A DNA stretch of 20,329 nt from the NCBI GenBank assembly GCA_027592105.1, contig JAQCLA010000014.1, forward strand, positions 1-20,329, in the 5' to 3' direction. Shown piece after piece: positions 6,825 through 14,508 of this stretch (positions within the stretch are counted from its first letter, which is position 1; each line of letters opens with the position of its first letter). A program made the position numbers and the translations under genes. The notes under the pieces were generated by a model. That model saw only the letters and a list, made by a program, of their open reading frames with translations, did no database searches and had not been told where the DNA came from. Source of the stretch: Pseudomonadota bacterium (GTDB lineage Bacteria; Pseudomonadota; Alphaproteobacteria; Rhodobacterales; Rhodobacteraceae).

Positions 6825-7045
6825 GGGCAATAGGAATGCGCCGGTGGCGCGCCACTGGATCACGCCCTTGCAAGCGGGCGGACGGCCCAGTAGATCAAGA
6901 CGCAATGACCGGGTTTTTCAACATATCGGATCGGGCGCGCATGCCGTGGCGCTTTCACGGTGCGCGCCGGTCGCGGCTGGGCGGGCTTTGATCGCCCAAT
7001 CCTGCGCCGACCCCCGATATTCCCGCTACCAAGGATGCTGACACG
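6825..7045 (+). other. leuC upstream region with further palindromes
   Basis: No conserved gene is seen in this part of the 354-bp gap. It contains a near-perfect 18-bp palindrome CCGGTGGCGCGCCACTGG (6841-6858) and a CGCCC/GGGCG stem around TTGCAA (6863-6880). A candidate promoter is at 6868-6896 and a possible 28-codon leader frame at 6905-6991. A GGGCG/CGCCC hairpin overlaps the end of that frame. These could form a leuC regulatory leader. Confidence 0.4.
6868..6896 (+). promoter_or_regulatory. Candidate promoter for leuC
   Basis: TTGCAA (6868-6873) and TAGATC (6891-6896) are separated by 17 bp and lie about 150 bp before leuC. The -35 is a fair match and the -10 a weak one. The TTGCAA lies in the loop of a CGCCC/GGGCG stem. 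Confidence 0.3.
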
Positions 7046-8449
7046 ATGACCGGCAAGACACTCTACGACAAGATCTGGGATGCCCATCTCGCCCATGAGG
7101 CCGAGGATGGCACCAGCCTGCTTTATATCGACCGCCACCTCGTGCATGAGGTCACAAGCCCGCAAGCCTTTGAGGGGCTGCGCATGACCGGCCGCAAGGT
7201 CCGCGCGCCCGAGAAAACCATCGCCGTGCCCGACCACAACGTGCCCACCACGCCGGGCCGCGAAAACCCCGACCAGATGCCCGAGGAAAGCCGCATCCAA
7301 GTGGCAGCGCTCGACAAGAACGCGCGCGATTTCGGCATCCATTACTACCCGGTCAGCGATATCCGTCAGGGCATCGTGCATATCGTCGGCCCCGAACAGG
7401 GCTGGACCTTGCCGGGCATGACGGTGGTCTGCGGCGACAGCCACACCGCGACGCATGGCGCCTTCGGCGCGCTGGCACATGGCATCGGCACATCCGAGGT
7501 CGAGCATGTCTTGGCCACGCAAACGCTGATCCAGAAGAAGTCAAAGAACATGAAGGTCGAGATCACGGGCAAGCTTGCGCCCGGCGTGACCGCCAAGGAC
7601 ATCACGCTGTCGGTGATCGGCCTGACGGGCACGGCGGGCGGCACGGGCTATGTCATCGAATATTGCGGTCAGGCGATCCGCGACCTCTCGATGGAGGGGC
7701 GGATGACCGTGTGTAATATGGCGATCGAGGGCGGCGCGCGTGCTGGCCTCATCGCGCCCGATGAAAAGACCTATGAATACGTCAAGGGCCGCCCCCATGC
7801 GCCGAAAGGCGCACAGTGGGAAGCGGCACTGGCCTGGTGGAAGACGCTTTATTCCGACGATGACGCCCATTGGGACAAGGTCGTGACCATCCGGGGCGAA
7901 GATATCGCGCCTGTGGTCACTTGGGGCACCTCGCCCGAGGATGTGCTGCCGATCACGGCCAGCGTTCCGGATCCCTCGGATTTCAAGGGTGGCAAGATCG
8001 ACGCAGCCAAGCGCTCACTCGATTACATGGGCCTGCAGCCCGGCACGCGCCTGCAAGATGTGGAGATCGACACAGTCTTCATCGGCTCTTGCACCAACGG
8101 AAGGATCGAGGATCTGCGGGCCGCGGCCGAGATCCTCAAGGGCAAAAAGATCGTCGTGAAGCGCGCGATGGTCGTGCCGGGGTCCGGCCTTGTGCGCTTG
8201 CAGGCAGAGGAAGAGGGGCTGGCCGATATCTTCAAGGCGGCGGGCTTTGAATGGCGCCTTGCGGGCTGTTCCATGTGCCTTGCGATGAACCCCGACCAAT
8301 TGCAGCCGGGTGAACGCTGTGCTGCCACCTCGAACCGCAATTTCGAGGGGCGTCAGGGCCGCGGTGGCCGCACCCATCTGATGAGCCCCGCGATGGCGGC
8401 GGCAGCGGCCGTCACGGGCCGGCTGACGGATGTGCGCGAGTTGATGTGA
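7046..8449 (+). CDS. leuC: 3-isopropylmalate dehydratase large subunit LeuC
   Basis: The 467-residue product has the usual LeuC length. LeuC with LeuD converts 2-isopropylmalate to 3-isopropylmalate in leucine synthesis in the cytoplasm. It is an aconitase-type [4Fe-4S] enzyme. The cluster ligands are visible: C349 in GSCTNGR, and C408 and C411 in GCSMCLAMN. Other family blocks are DHNVPTT (63-69), CGDSHTATHGAFGALAHGIG (129-148) and the C-terminal TSNRNFEGRQGRGGRTHLMSP block. The ATG at 7046 starts MTGKTLYDKIW, the normal N-terminus. leuD is not adjacent but 3.3 kb downstream behind genes on the other strand, so the two subunits cannot share a simple operon transcript. Confidence 0.98.
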   Translation: MTGKTLYDKIWDAHLAHEAEDGTSLLYIDRHLVHEVTSPQAFEGLRMTGRKVRAPEKTIAVPDHNVPTTPGRENPDQMPEESRIQVAALDKNARDFGIHYYPVSDIRQGIVHIVGPEQGWTLPGMTVVCGDSHTATHGAFGALAHGIGTSEVEHVLATQTLIQKKSKNMKVEITGKLAPGVTAKDITLSVIGLTGTAGGTGYVIEYCGQAIRDLSMEGRMTVCNMAIEGGARAGLIAPDEKTYEYVKGRPHAPKGAQWEAALAWWKTLYSDDDAHWDKVVTIRGEDIAPVVTWGTSPEDVLPITASVPDPSDFKGGKIDAAKRSLDYMGLQPGTRLQDVEIDTVFIGSCTNGRIEDLRAAAEILKGKKIVVKRAMVVPGSGLVRLQAEEEGLADIFKAAGFEWRLAGCSMCLAMNPDQLQPGERCAATSNRNFEGRQGRGGRTHLMSPAMAAAAAVTGRLTDVRELM

Positions 8450-8455
8450 GATGAC

Positions 8456-8481
8456 GGCGGGCACCCTGACGGGTGCCCGCC
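8456..8481. terminator. Strong terminator hairpin between leuC and the MFS gene
   Basis: GGCGGGCACCC (8456-8466) pairs perfectly with GGGTGCCCGCC (8471-8481) over 11 bp with a TGAC loop. It starts 6 bp after the leuC stop and 5 bp before the convergent MFS stop, so it can serve both genes. There is no clear T-tract. Confidence 0.75.
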
Positions 8482-8486
8482 GCGCC

Positions 8487-9698
8487 TTAACCGGCCCGCA
8501 AGATGCGGCGCATCACGGGCCACATCGCCAGCGATAGGCCGAAACACCAGAGCGCCATTGCGCCCGCTTGCTGCGGCACGCTGATCCCAGCGTCAATGAT
8601 CACCCCACCCATGCCCGGTCCAAGTGCTGTCGAGACGACAAGAACGGCCGCGGCCACCGCACGCACCGATCCGATGTGGTTGGTACCATAGGTCGCAGGT
8701 AATAGCGTGCCCCAGATGGTGTTGGTCATGCCTTGGGTCACCCCGATCAGCCCGATGCCCGTGATCCATGCAAGCGGTGTCTCGCCCATTCCGATCAGTG
8801 CGATCCCCACCCCCATCGGCAGCACTGTCAGCGGCAAAAGCCGTGCGGGGCCGAAACGATCCGCAGCCCAGCCCGCCACAAAGGCCGCCGCCACCTCGGA
8901 CAATGCCCAAGCCGGATAGGCGGGTGCCATGGCGATCAGGGTCCAGCCCTTGATCTCGGCGACATGGACTTGGTGGAAGAACACGACGGTGCCCACATAT
9001 CCCGGCGTCAGCATCAGCGGTACCAGTGCCCAGAACAGCCAATGGCGCAGCGCCTCGCGCCGACGCCAGTGCTGCCCCCCAAGGCCGGGCGCGCCGATCA
9101 TACCGCCAGTGCTGCCTTGTGGGGCGCGGTCTTGTCTCAGCAACACAACCAACAGCGGCAAGATGAACATCAAAAGGATCGCGGCCGCGACCAGCCAGCT
9201 CATGCGCCAGCCGATCCAGCCCATCAGCAAGACGGCTGGCAGCGGCAAAAGGATTTGTCCGGTTGTATAGCCCAAATTGGCGATGGCCATCGCGCGGCCG
9301 CGCGTGGTGACAAACCAACGCGCCATGGCCGTTTGCTGGATATGGCTGAACATCCCTTGGCCGCAAAAGCGCAACAGGAACACAGCGATGCCAAGGGTCC
9401 AGAGCGTCTGACCCAGCGCCATCAGTACCGCCGCCCCGGCAAAGGCGATGGCCACCATCGGGGCCAGCCGCGAGAGCGGCACGGTATCGGCCCATCCGCC
9501 GCGCCCGAAAAGCAATGCCGCCGAACTCAGCGTAGCTGCGGTGTAGATCAGCCCCCATTGCCCGTCGCTGAGGCCGAATTCCGCCCGGATCTCGCCTGCG
9601 AACAACGCGATGAACCATGTATGGCCAAGGCAGGCCCCCAGCGCGAGCAAGATACCCGTCGCCAGCCAACGCCTGTTCTCGGCCAGAAAGCTCAGCAT
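8487..9698 (-). CDS. MFS transporter
   Basis: The 403-residue product has about 12 hydrophobic helices in two halves, typical of the major facilitator superfamily. The N-half shows the loop after helix 2 (FGRGGWADTVPLSRL, a degraded motif A) and the segment RGRAMAIANLGYTTGQILLPLPA between helices 4 and 5, broken here by its Gly pairs. The C-half repeats motif A as GWAADRFGPARLLPL. Substrate cannot be told; related MFS proteins export drugs or take up carboxylates. The start ATG (9698-9696) gives a short cytoplasmic MLSFLAENRRW before helix 1. The next upstream gene on the same strand (HupE-like, ending 9709) is 10 bp away, so the two are probably co-transcribed. Confidence 0.85.
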   Translation of the reverse strand: MLSFLAENRRWLATGILLALGACLGHTWFIALFAGEIRAEFGLSDGQWGLIYTAATLSSAALLFGRGGWADTVPLSRLAPMVAIAFAGAAVLMALGQTLWTLGIAVFLLRFCGQGMFSHIQQTAMARWFVTTRGRAMAIANLGYTTGQILLPLPAVLLMGWIGWRMSWLVAAAILLMFILPLLVVLLRQDRAPQGSTGGMIGAPGLGGQHWRRREALRHWLFWALVPLMLTPGYVGTVVFFHQVHVAEIKGWTLIAMAPAYPAWALSEVAAAFVAGWAADRFGPARLLPLTVLPMGVGIALIGMGETPLAWITGIGLIGVTQGMTNTIWGTLLPATYGTNHIGSVRAVAAAVLVVSTALGPGMGGVIIDAGISVPQQAGAMALWCFGLSLAMWPVMRRILRAG

Positions 9699-9708
9699 AT
9701 GGGTGTGC

Positions 9709-10839
9709 TCACAGCAAGGTGCGCTCCACCACCCAATAGGCGCCGATGGCGGCGATCACCAGCGAGGCGGGGATTGCAATGACCTGCCTGTACCAGCTGC
9801 GTTTGATGAACCATCCCGTCACCGCAAAGGCCATGGCGATCACGGCCAATTGCCCCAATTCGACCCCGATATTGAAGCCGATCAGCGCCTGCACGAAACG
9901 CCCCGAGGCGATGCCGTAATCACCCAGCACGCTGGCAAAGCCCAAGCCATGCAAAAGCCCAAGGCCAAAGACAAAGGCCGTGCGCCCCTTGAGGTTGCGC
10001 CGCCCGATGATGTTTTCGACGCCGACATAGACGATCGAGGCCGCAATCAAGGGCTCGACGATACTGGCCGGGATCTTGACCACCCCAGTCGCGGCCAAGG
10101 CCAGCGTGATGGTATGGGCCAGCGTGAAGGCCGAGACCTGCCACAACAGCGGCCCCATCCGCGTGGCAAAGAAATAAAGGCCCAGCACGAACAAGATGTG
10201 ATCCAGCCCCAAGGGCAAGATATGCTCGAAGCCCACGGCGATATAACGCAAGAACACCGCGCCTGCGCTTTCGGTCAAAATACCCGTGCGCGGCAGGGGC
10301 GGCGTCATCTCACCACCGCTGAGAAACCCCTCATAAGCATCATCGCCGCCGCCCATTTGGCGCGGCACAAAGCTGCCGTAACCCGGCGCAAGCCCAAGGC
10401 TGACGCCTGCATCACCCGCCGGCAGGGCGGCGGTAATGGTCAGAAGACTGTCGCGCGGCAGCTCGAGGTCGCCGGGTGCGGGGATGGTGACCGATGCAAT
10501 CTCAGGCGTCAGCGCCGCACCTTCGACCGCGATTAAGAAACCGCGCGCGATCCGTGGCCAGTCGGCGCGCAGCATGGCCTCCAGCTGGTCGGCCGACATG
10601 GCGCGCAGGCTGTCATAGATCGCGGCCTCGGGTGCATCATTGGTATCTTGCACGCTGGCCAGATCGATCCCTGCAAGCAAGGTCTCAAGCGTGATGCGCA
10701 GCGTGATGGTGACGGTTTCCGCCCCAACCTCGACATCGGCGATGGTGGGGCGGATCTCATGGGCTTGCGTCACTGACGCGATGCTCATCGCCATGGCTAT
10801 TGACATCGCGCAGGCGCGCAGCAGGTTCATGACCGACAT
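9709..10839 (-). CDS. HupE/UreJ-family membrane protein with periplasmic N-terminal domain
   Basis: The 376-residue product is exported. A signal peptide (1-26, ending VTQA) is followed by a mature protein starting His-Glu (HEIRPT), a periplasmic domain to about 190, then about six or seven helices. Polar helix residues typical of HupE/UreJ type 2 proteins are seen: FEHILPLGLDHILFVLGL (H206, D213, H214), FTLAHTITLALA (H242), GLGLLHGLGFASVL (H297) and FNIGVELGQ (E327). HupE/UreJ proteins are nickel or cobalt permeases associated with hydrogenase and urease. No hydrogenase or urease gene is in the window. The start is ambiguous between ATG 10839 and ATG 10830 (MNLL); neither has an ideal ribosome-binding site. 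It is divergent from the DUF4198 gene with only 18 bp between start codons. Confidence 0.85.
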   Translation of the reverse strand: MSVMNLLRACAMSIAMAMSIASVTQAHEIRPTIADVEVGAETVTITLRITLETLLAGIDLASVQDTNDAPEAAIYDSLRAMSADQLEAMLRADWPRIARGFLIAVEGAALTPEIASVTIPAPGDLELPRDSLLTITAALPAGDAGVSLGLAPGYGSFVPRQMGGGDDAYEGFLSGGEMTPPLPRTGILTESAGAVFLRYIAVGFEHILPLGLDHILFVLGLYFFATRMGPLLWQVSAFTLAHTITLALAATGVVKIPASIVEPLIAASIVYVGVENIIGRRNLKGRTAFVFGLGLLHGLGFASVLGDYGIASGRFVQALIGFNIGVELGQLAVIAMAFAVTGWFIKRSWYRQVIAIPASLVIAAIGAYWVVERTLL

Positions 10840-10857
10840 GGGAAAAGGTGCCACCTT

Positions 10858-11667
10858 GTGAAAACGCTGAAAATCATCGCCACAATCGCCCTCCTGACGC
10901 TTGCTGGCAAGGGTGCGTTTGCCCATGAATTCTGGATCGATCCCACGGCCTTTGTCGTGGCGCCAGACGCGATGCTCGCCGCTGATTTGCGGGTGGGTGA
11001 GGCCTATCGCGGTGGGCCACAACCCTATTTGACGCAAAGCTTCACCCGCTTCGAGATTGTCCAAGATGGCAGCGCGCGTCCCGTCACGGGCCGGCTTGGC
11101 AATATTCCGGCACTTCAGATGGGCGATCTGTCCGATGGCCTTGCGGTGATCGTGCATGAAACCACCGGCCAAATGCTGACTTGGACAGGCTGGGACCGCT
11201 TCTTGGCCTTTGCCGAACACAAGGATCTGGGCGATGTCACCGCGATGCAGGCCGCGCGCGGCCTCGACCAAGAGGGTGTGACAGAGGTTTATATCCGCTA
11301 TGCCAAATCGCTGGTCGCCGTCGGCGATGGGGCGGGCATGGACGGGCGGACGGGCCTGCGCACCGAATTCGTGGCGCTGACCAACCCGTACCGCGATGAT
11401 CCGGCCTTGGGCTTTGCCGCGCAGCTTTGGCTTGATGACGCGCCGCGCGCCGATGTGCAGGTCGAGGTGTTCGCCAAATCCCCCGATGGCGCGGTGGCGG
11501 TCAGTCTTGCGCGGACGGATGCGGAGGGGATCGTGCGCCTGCCAGTCGCGGCGGGCATGCGCTACATGATCGATGCCGTGGTGCTAGAGGCGGTCGCACC
11601 CGATCAACCGACCAACACCGAATGGCGCACGCTTTGGGCGAATATGACCTTTGGTGTGCCGGGCTAA
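10858..11667 (+). CDS. DUF4198-family periplasmic protein (putative metal-uptake partner)
   Basis: The 269-residue product starts at GTG 10858 with AAGGTG 7 nt upstream. A clear signal peptide (MKTLKII, hydrophobic core, GAFA at 19-22) precedes a mature N-terminus HEFWIDP, the hallmark of DUF4198 proteins. The domain continues with LRVGEAY, a central region of beta strands and a C-terminal DAEGIVRLPVAAGMRYMI segment like an Ig-type or carboxypeptidase-regulatory-like fold. DUF4198 proteins are related to the NikM/NikK substrate-capture part of nickel/cobalt uptake systems. The divergent HupE-like gene makes a role in nickel or cobalt (or another metal) uptake likely, with the N-terminal His as possible ligand. 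The metal is not shown. leuD follows 67 bp downstream. Confidence 0.82.
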   Translation: MKTLKIIATIALLTLAGKGAFAHEFWIDPTAFVVAPDAMLAADLRVGEAYRGGPQPYLTQSFTRFEIVQDGSARPVTGRLGNIPALQMGDLSDGLAVIVHETTGQMLTWTGWDRFLAFAEHKDLGDVTAMQAARGLDQEGVTEVYIRYAKSLVAVGDGAGMDGRTGLRTEFVALTNPYRDDPALGFAAQLWLDDAPRADVQVEVFAKSPDGAVAVSLARTDAEGIVRLPVAAGMRYMIDAVVLEAVAPDQPTNTEWRTLWANMTFGVPG

Positions 11668-11678
11668 CACCGCGTATC

Positions 11679-11707
11679 TTGCTGTCATGGGGGCGAGCGG
11701 CTAAAGC
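11679..11707 (+). promoter_or_regulatory. Candidate promoter for leuD
   Basis: TTGCTG (11679-11684) and TAAAGC (11702-11707) are 17 bp apart, in the 67-bp gap before leuD. This would place the transcript start about 20 bp before the leuD ATG, leaving room for the GAGGAG ribosome-binding site. It would explain how leuD is expressed apart from leuC. Confidence 0.35.
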
Positions 11708-11734
11708 ATCCCGGACCCTTCGAGGAGACGACCG

Positions 11735-12340
11735 ATGGATAAGTTCACCACCCTGACCGGAATCGCCGCACCGCTGCCCTTGATCAATGTCGATACCGAC
11801 ATGATCATCCCCAAGCAGTTTCTTAAAACGATCCAGCGTTCGGGGCTTGGTAAGAACCTGTTCGACGAGATGCGCTATACAACCGATGGGGCCGAGATCC
11901 CTGATTTCGTGTTGAACAAGCCCGCCTATCGCAATGCCCAGATCCTTGTGGGTGGCGATAACTTCGGCTGTGGCTCGTCGCGCGAACATGCGCCTTGGGC
12001 GCTGTTGGATTTCGGCATCCGCTGCGTGATCGCACCGGCGTTCGCTGACATTTTTTACAACAACTGCTTCAAGAACGGCATCTTGCCGATCGTCTTGCCG
12101 CAAGAGATCGTCGATCAATTGATGGATGATGCGCAAAACGGCGCGAATGCCACGCTGACGGTCGATCTTGAGAACCAGATCATCACCCGTCCCGATGGTC
12201 AAACCGTCGCCTTTGACGTCGATGCCTTCCGCAAGCATTGCTTGCTCAACGGTCTCGACGATATCGGTCTGACGATGGAAAAGGCCGCCGCGATCGAAAG
12301 CTTCGAGACCAAAGCCGCACAAGACCGCCCCTGGGTCTGA
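11735..12340 (+). CDS. leuD: 3-isopropylmalate dehydratase small subunit LeuD
   Basis: The 201-residue product has the usual LeuD length. It supplies the swivelling domain that completes the isopropylmalate isomerase active site with LeuC. Signatures are NVDTDMIIPKQFLKT (about 18-32), the substrate-recognition motif NFGCGSSREHAPWAL (76-90) and FADIFYNNCFKNGILPI. GAGGAG precedes the ATG at good spacing. The preceding DUF4198 gene is unrelated and leuC lies 3.3 kb upstream, so this is a split leuC/leuD arrangement. Confidence 0.98.
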   Translation: MDKFTTLTGIAAPLPLINVDTDMIIPKQFLKTIQRSGLGKNLFDEMRYTTDGAEIPDFVLNKPAYRNAQILVGGDNFGCGSSREHAPWALLDFGIRCVIAPAFADIFYNNCFKNGILPIVLPQEIVDQLMDDAQNGANATLTVDLENQIITRPDGQTVAFDVDAFRKHCLLNGLDDIGLTMEKAAAIESFETKAAQDRPWV

Positions 12341-12379
12341 CCGGCGCCATCTGCGCCGTGTGATGCAAACAAGCGACAC

Positions 12380-12399
12380 CCGCCCCGCGAATGGGGCGG
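12380..12399 (+). terminator. Hairpin downstream of leuD
   Basis: CCGCCCC (12380-12386) pairs with GGGGCGG (12393-12399) around a GCGAAT loop, followed by AAATAT rather than a T-run. It is 39 bp after the leuD stop. It may end or attenuate the leuD transcript. Confidence 0.5.
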
Positions 12400-12512
12400 A
12401 AATATGGCAAATTCGCGTCACAATTCTTGTCAGCCCGTCAAGCTTTAGGCACCTTGCCGACAAAAGAATGCTTTCAATGCGTGGTCTTATACGCATGGGG
12501 GCCATAATGGCA

Positions 12513-12523
12513 GGGATTATCCC
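12513..12523. promoter_or_regulatory. Short palindrome upstream of the membrane-protein gene
   Basis: GGGAT-T-ATCCC lies about 20 bp before the GTG start at 12544, inside the 203-bp leuD/membrane-protein gap. It could be a small operator or an mRNA hairpin near the ribosome-binding site. No regulator can be named. Confidence 0.25.
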
Positions 12524-12543
12524 GCCGGTTTGAGGTAGAGTGC

Positions 12544-13380
12544 GTGTTGTCCAAGTTTGTGGGCGCGTTTTTGCGTGCGGCCATCGTTGTGCTGGTGGTG
12601 TCGATGCCATCCTTGGTGCTTCCCGGAACAACACCGGAAGGGGCCGAGTTGGTGGTGTTGTTGGCGCTGGTTCTGGCCGCCTTCACCGCGATCGAATATT
12701 CCTCATCCTATCCCGCCTTGATCGAATTTCGCGACGCGCCGCCGTTCAACCGGCTGCGACTTTTGTCGCTGACCTTGATCCTGTTCGTTCTGAGCATGGT
12801 GGCCAGCGGTGTCCATGACTCCAGCCTTGTGCTGGTGCTCAATGCGATTGGCCTGTTGTTCGGGCAGGTACTTGAATACCCCGGCAGCCCCTTGGCGGCG
12901 GTGATCCATCACTTGCCGACACAATCGCCCTTCATGACGCCGGTGCAGGTCAAGGTGATGGCAGGGCTTGCGATTTTCATCACGCTATCGGCGCTAAGCA
13001 TCTTTGCGATCTTGTTGCGGACGCAAAAATGGCCTGATCCGGGGCGTGCGTTCAATGTGTGGATCAATCTGCCCACCTTTGATCCGACCGCAGGTGGAGA
13101 TGTGATCAATCGGTTGATCCGCGACGCCCGCGTTAACGCAATCTTAGGATTTACCATCACATTCATCCTCCCGACGGCCGGGCTGATGATCTCCGATCAT
13201 CTCGGCATCCGTATTCTGACTTCCTCGCATGGTTTGGTCTGGGGGATCGCGCTTTGGATGTTCCTGCCGCTGAGCTTGTTCATGCGCGCGCTTGCGATGG
13301 CGCGGATCGCGGCGATGATCCGCGTGCATCGGGCAAGGTTGACCGCCGGTATCAATATGGACGGCGCGCAGCCGGCCTGA
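12544..13380 (+). CDS. Integral membrane protein of unknown function
   Basis: I do not recognise a family with a known role. The 278-residue product has about seven hydrophobic segments (roughly 7-27, 35-52, 71-88, 95-112, 136-158, 196-216, 229-250) and a basic C-terminus (RVHRARLTAG). A hydrophilic loop between segments 5 and 6 (about 160-195) contains RTQKWPDPGRAFNVWINLPTFDP. The start is GTG 12544 with GAGG about 8 nt upstream. The nuclease-like gene downstream begins at or inside its 3' end, so the two are probably translated from one mRNA and may work together at the cell envelope. Confidence 0.75.
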   Translation: MLSKFVGAFLRAAIVVLVVSMPSLVLPGTTPEGAELVVLLALVLAAFTAIEYSSSYPALIEFRDAPPFNRLRLLSLTLILFVLSMVASGVHDSSLVLVLNAIGLLFGQVLEYPGSPLAAVIHHLPTQSPFMTPVQVKVMAGLAIFITLSALSIFAILLRTQKWPDPGRAFNVWINLPTFDPTAGGDVINRLIRDARVNAILGFTITFILPTAGLMISDHLGIRILTSSHGLVWGIALWMFLPLSLFMRALAMARIAAMIRVHRARLTAGINMDGAQPA

Positions 13381-13382
13381 TC

Positions 13383-14420
13383 TTGGCCTTGGCCGTAGCG
13401 GTTGCGGTTTTCACGCAATCCGCCCGGGCCGAGGTTTTGCGGCTTGCCAGTTTCCACACCCAGCTCAGCCGCGCCGGGCCGGGGCTTTTGCTGCGTGATC
13501 TGCGGCGTGGCGAGGATGCGCAGATCGCCGCAACCATTGCCGTGATCGCGGCGGCGCGCGCGGATGTCGTCTTGTTGCAAGATATCGATTTCGATGCCGA
13601 AGCCGCCGCGCTGGACGCTTTGGCCGATGCCTTGACGGCAAGCGGCGCGCCCTATCCCCATCGGTTGAGCCTCAGGCCCAATACAGGGCGACCGACGGGT
13701 GTCGATGTCGACGGCGATGGGCGCAGCCATCGCGCGCGCGACGCGCATGGCTATGGGCGTTTCAACGGCCAAGGGGGGATGGCGCTGTTGTCGCGCTACC
13801 CGATCGGTGCAGTGCGCGATTTCAGCGCATTTCTTTGGGCCGACCTGCCCGAGAGCCGCGCGCCCTTGGTGCTTGGGCCCGAGGCTTTGGCCCTATTGCG
13901 CTTGGCCACCGTCGCGGCTTGGGATGTCGCGATCGATCTGCCGGATGGACCATTTCACATCCTTGCCCTGCATGCAGGACCACCCGTGTTCGATGGGCCA
14001 GAGGACCGCAATGGTCAGCGCAATGCAGATGAGCTGCGGTTTTGGCAGCTTTATCTCGACGGCTGGTCCCCCGATGGGCCGGCCTTTGCCGCGCCCCGCT
14101 TTGCCGTGATGGGAACCCTGAACATCGACCCCGAAAAGGGCGAGGGGCGGCGCGATGCACTGCGCGCGCTGCTGGATCACCCGATGCTGCAAGATCCGGT
14201 GCCACTGCGCCCCGGTGGCGGCACCGAAACCGCCGATTGGCCCGCGCCCGTGCCGGGCAATCTGCGCGTGGATTACATCTTGCCTGCGGCACCGCTTGTC
14301 GTGCGGGATGCAGGCGTGTTGTGGCCCTTGGATGACACCGGCCCGCTGTCGCCCGAGATCGCGGCAATCGCCTCGGATCATCGGTTGGTTTGGGTCGATA
14401 TCGCCCTCTTGCCTCGCTGA
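13383..14420 (+). CDS. Endonuclease/exonuclease/phosphatase (EEP) family protein, exported
   Basis: The product (345 residues from TTG 13383) begins with a hydrophobic signal ending QSARA. EEP-fold motifs follow in order: DVVLLQDIDFD (about 61-71, usually LQE), RPNTG then DVDGDG, GQGGMALLSRYPI, LALHAG (H197), MGTLNIDP (244-249, usually GD-x-N) and ASDHRLVWVDI (H333). EEP enzymes cleave phosphodiesters or phosphomonoesters in DNA, RNA or lipids. Two catalytic positions are changed: Glu to Asp in LQE, and the Asp of GD-x-N to Thr (T245). No ATG or GTG start is available. In-frame choices are TTG 13383, TTG 13389, CTG 13377 overlapping the previous stop, or TTG 13254 deep inside the previous gene. 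An Arg-rich n-region just upstream would suit a signal peptide, so the start is uncertain. Confidence 0.78.
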   Translation: MALAVAVAVFTQSARAEVLRLASFHTQLSRAGPGLLLRDLRRGEDAQIAATIAVIAAARADVVLLQDIDFDAEAAALDALADALTASGAPYPHRLSLRPNTGRPTGVDVDGDGRSHRARDAHGYGRFNGQGGMALLSRYPIGAVRDFSAFLWADLPESRAPLVLGPEALALLRLATVAAWDVAIDLPDGPFHILALHAGPPVFDGPEDRNGQRNADELRFWQLYLDGWSPDGPAFAAPRFAVMGTLNIDPEKGEGRRDALRALLDHPMLQDPVPLRPGGGTETADWPAPVPGNLRVDYILPAAPLVVRDAGVLWPLDDTGPLSPEIAAIASDHRLVWVDIALLPR

Positions 14421-14447
14421 TCGACCGCGCCCGCGTTTTGCCCTTCC

Positions 14448-14476
14448 TTGACGCCCCCGTGCGGCAAGGCTAGGCC
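14448..14476 (+). promoter_or_regulatory. Candidate sigma70-type promoter for leuB
   Basis: TTGACG (14448-14453) and TAGGCC (14471-14476) are 17 bp apart in the 88-bp gap before leuB. The -35 is close to consensus and the -10 poor. A transcript start near 14483 would leave a leader of about 26 nt carrying the AAGGGAC ribosome-binding site. Confidence 0.4.
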
Positions 14477-14508
14477 GTGGCGACGTATTCAACCAAGGGA
14501 CAGCGCCC

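Noticed and set aside
6905..6991. 28-codon frame upstream of leuC as a definite gene
   Set aside because: It has no ribosome-binding site and only two Leu codons, both near its end. It is reported as a possible leader, not annotated as a gene.
8733..9782. Plus-strand open frame of about 350 codons opposite the MFS gene
   Set aside because: It has low-complexity His/Gln/Arg-rich translation, is antisense to a 12-helix transporter and has no ribosome-binding site.
13254..13382. TTG at 13254 as the start of the EEP protein
   Set aside because: It would overlap the upstream gene by 127 bp and place a 40-residue hydrophilic stretch before the signal peptide. It is kept only as an alternative.
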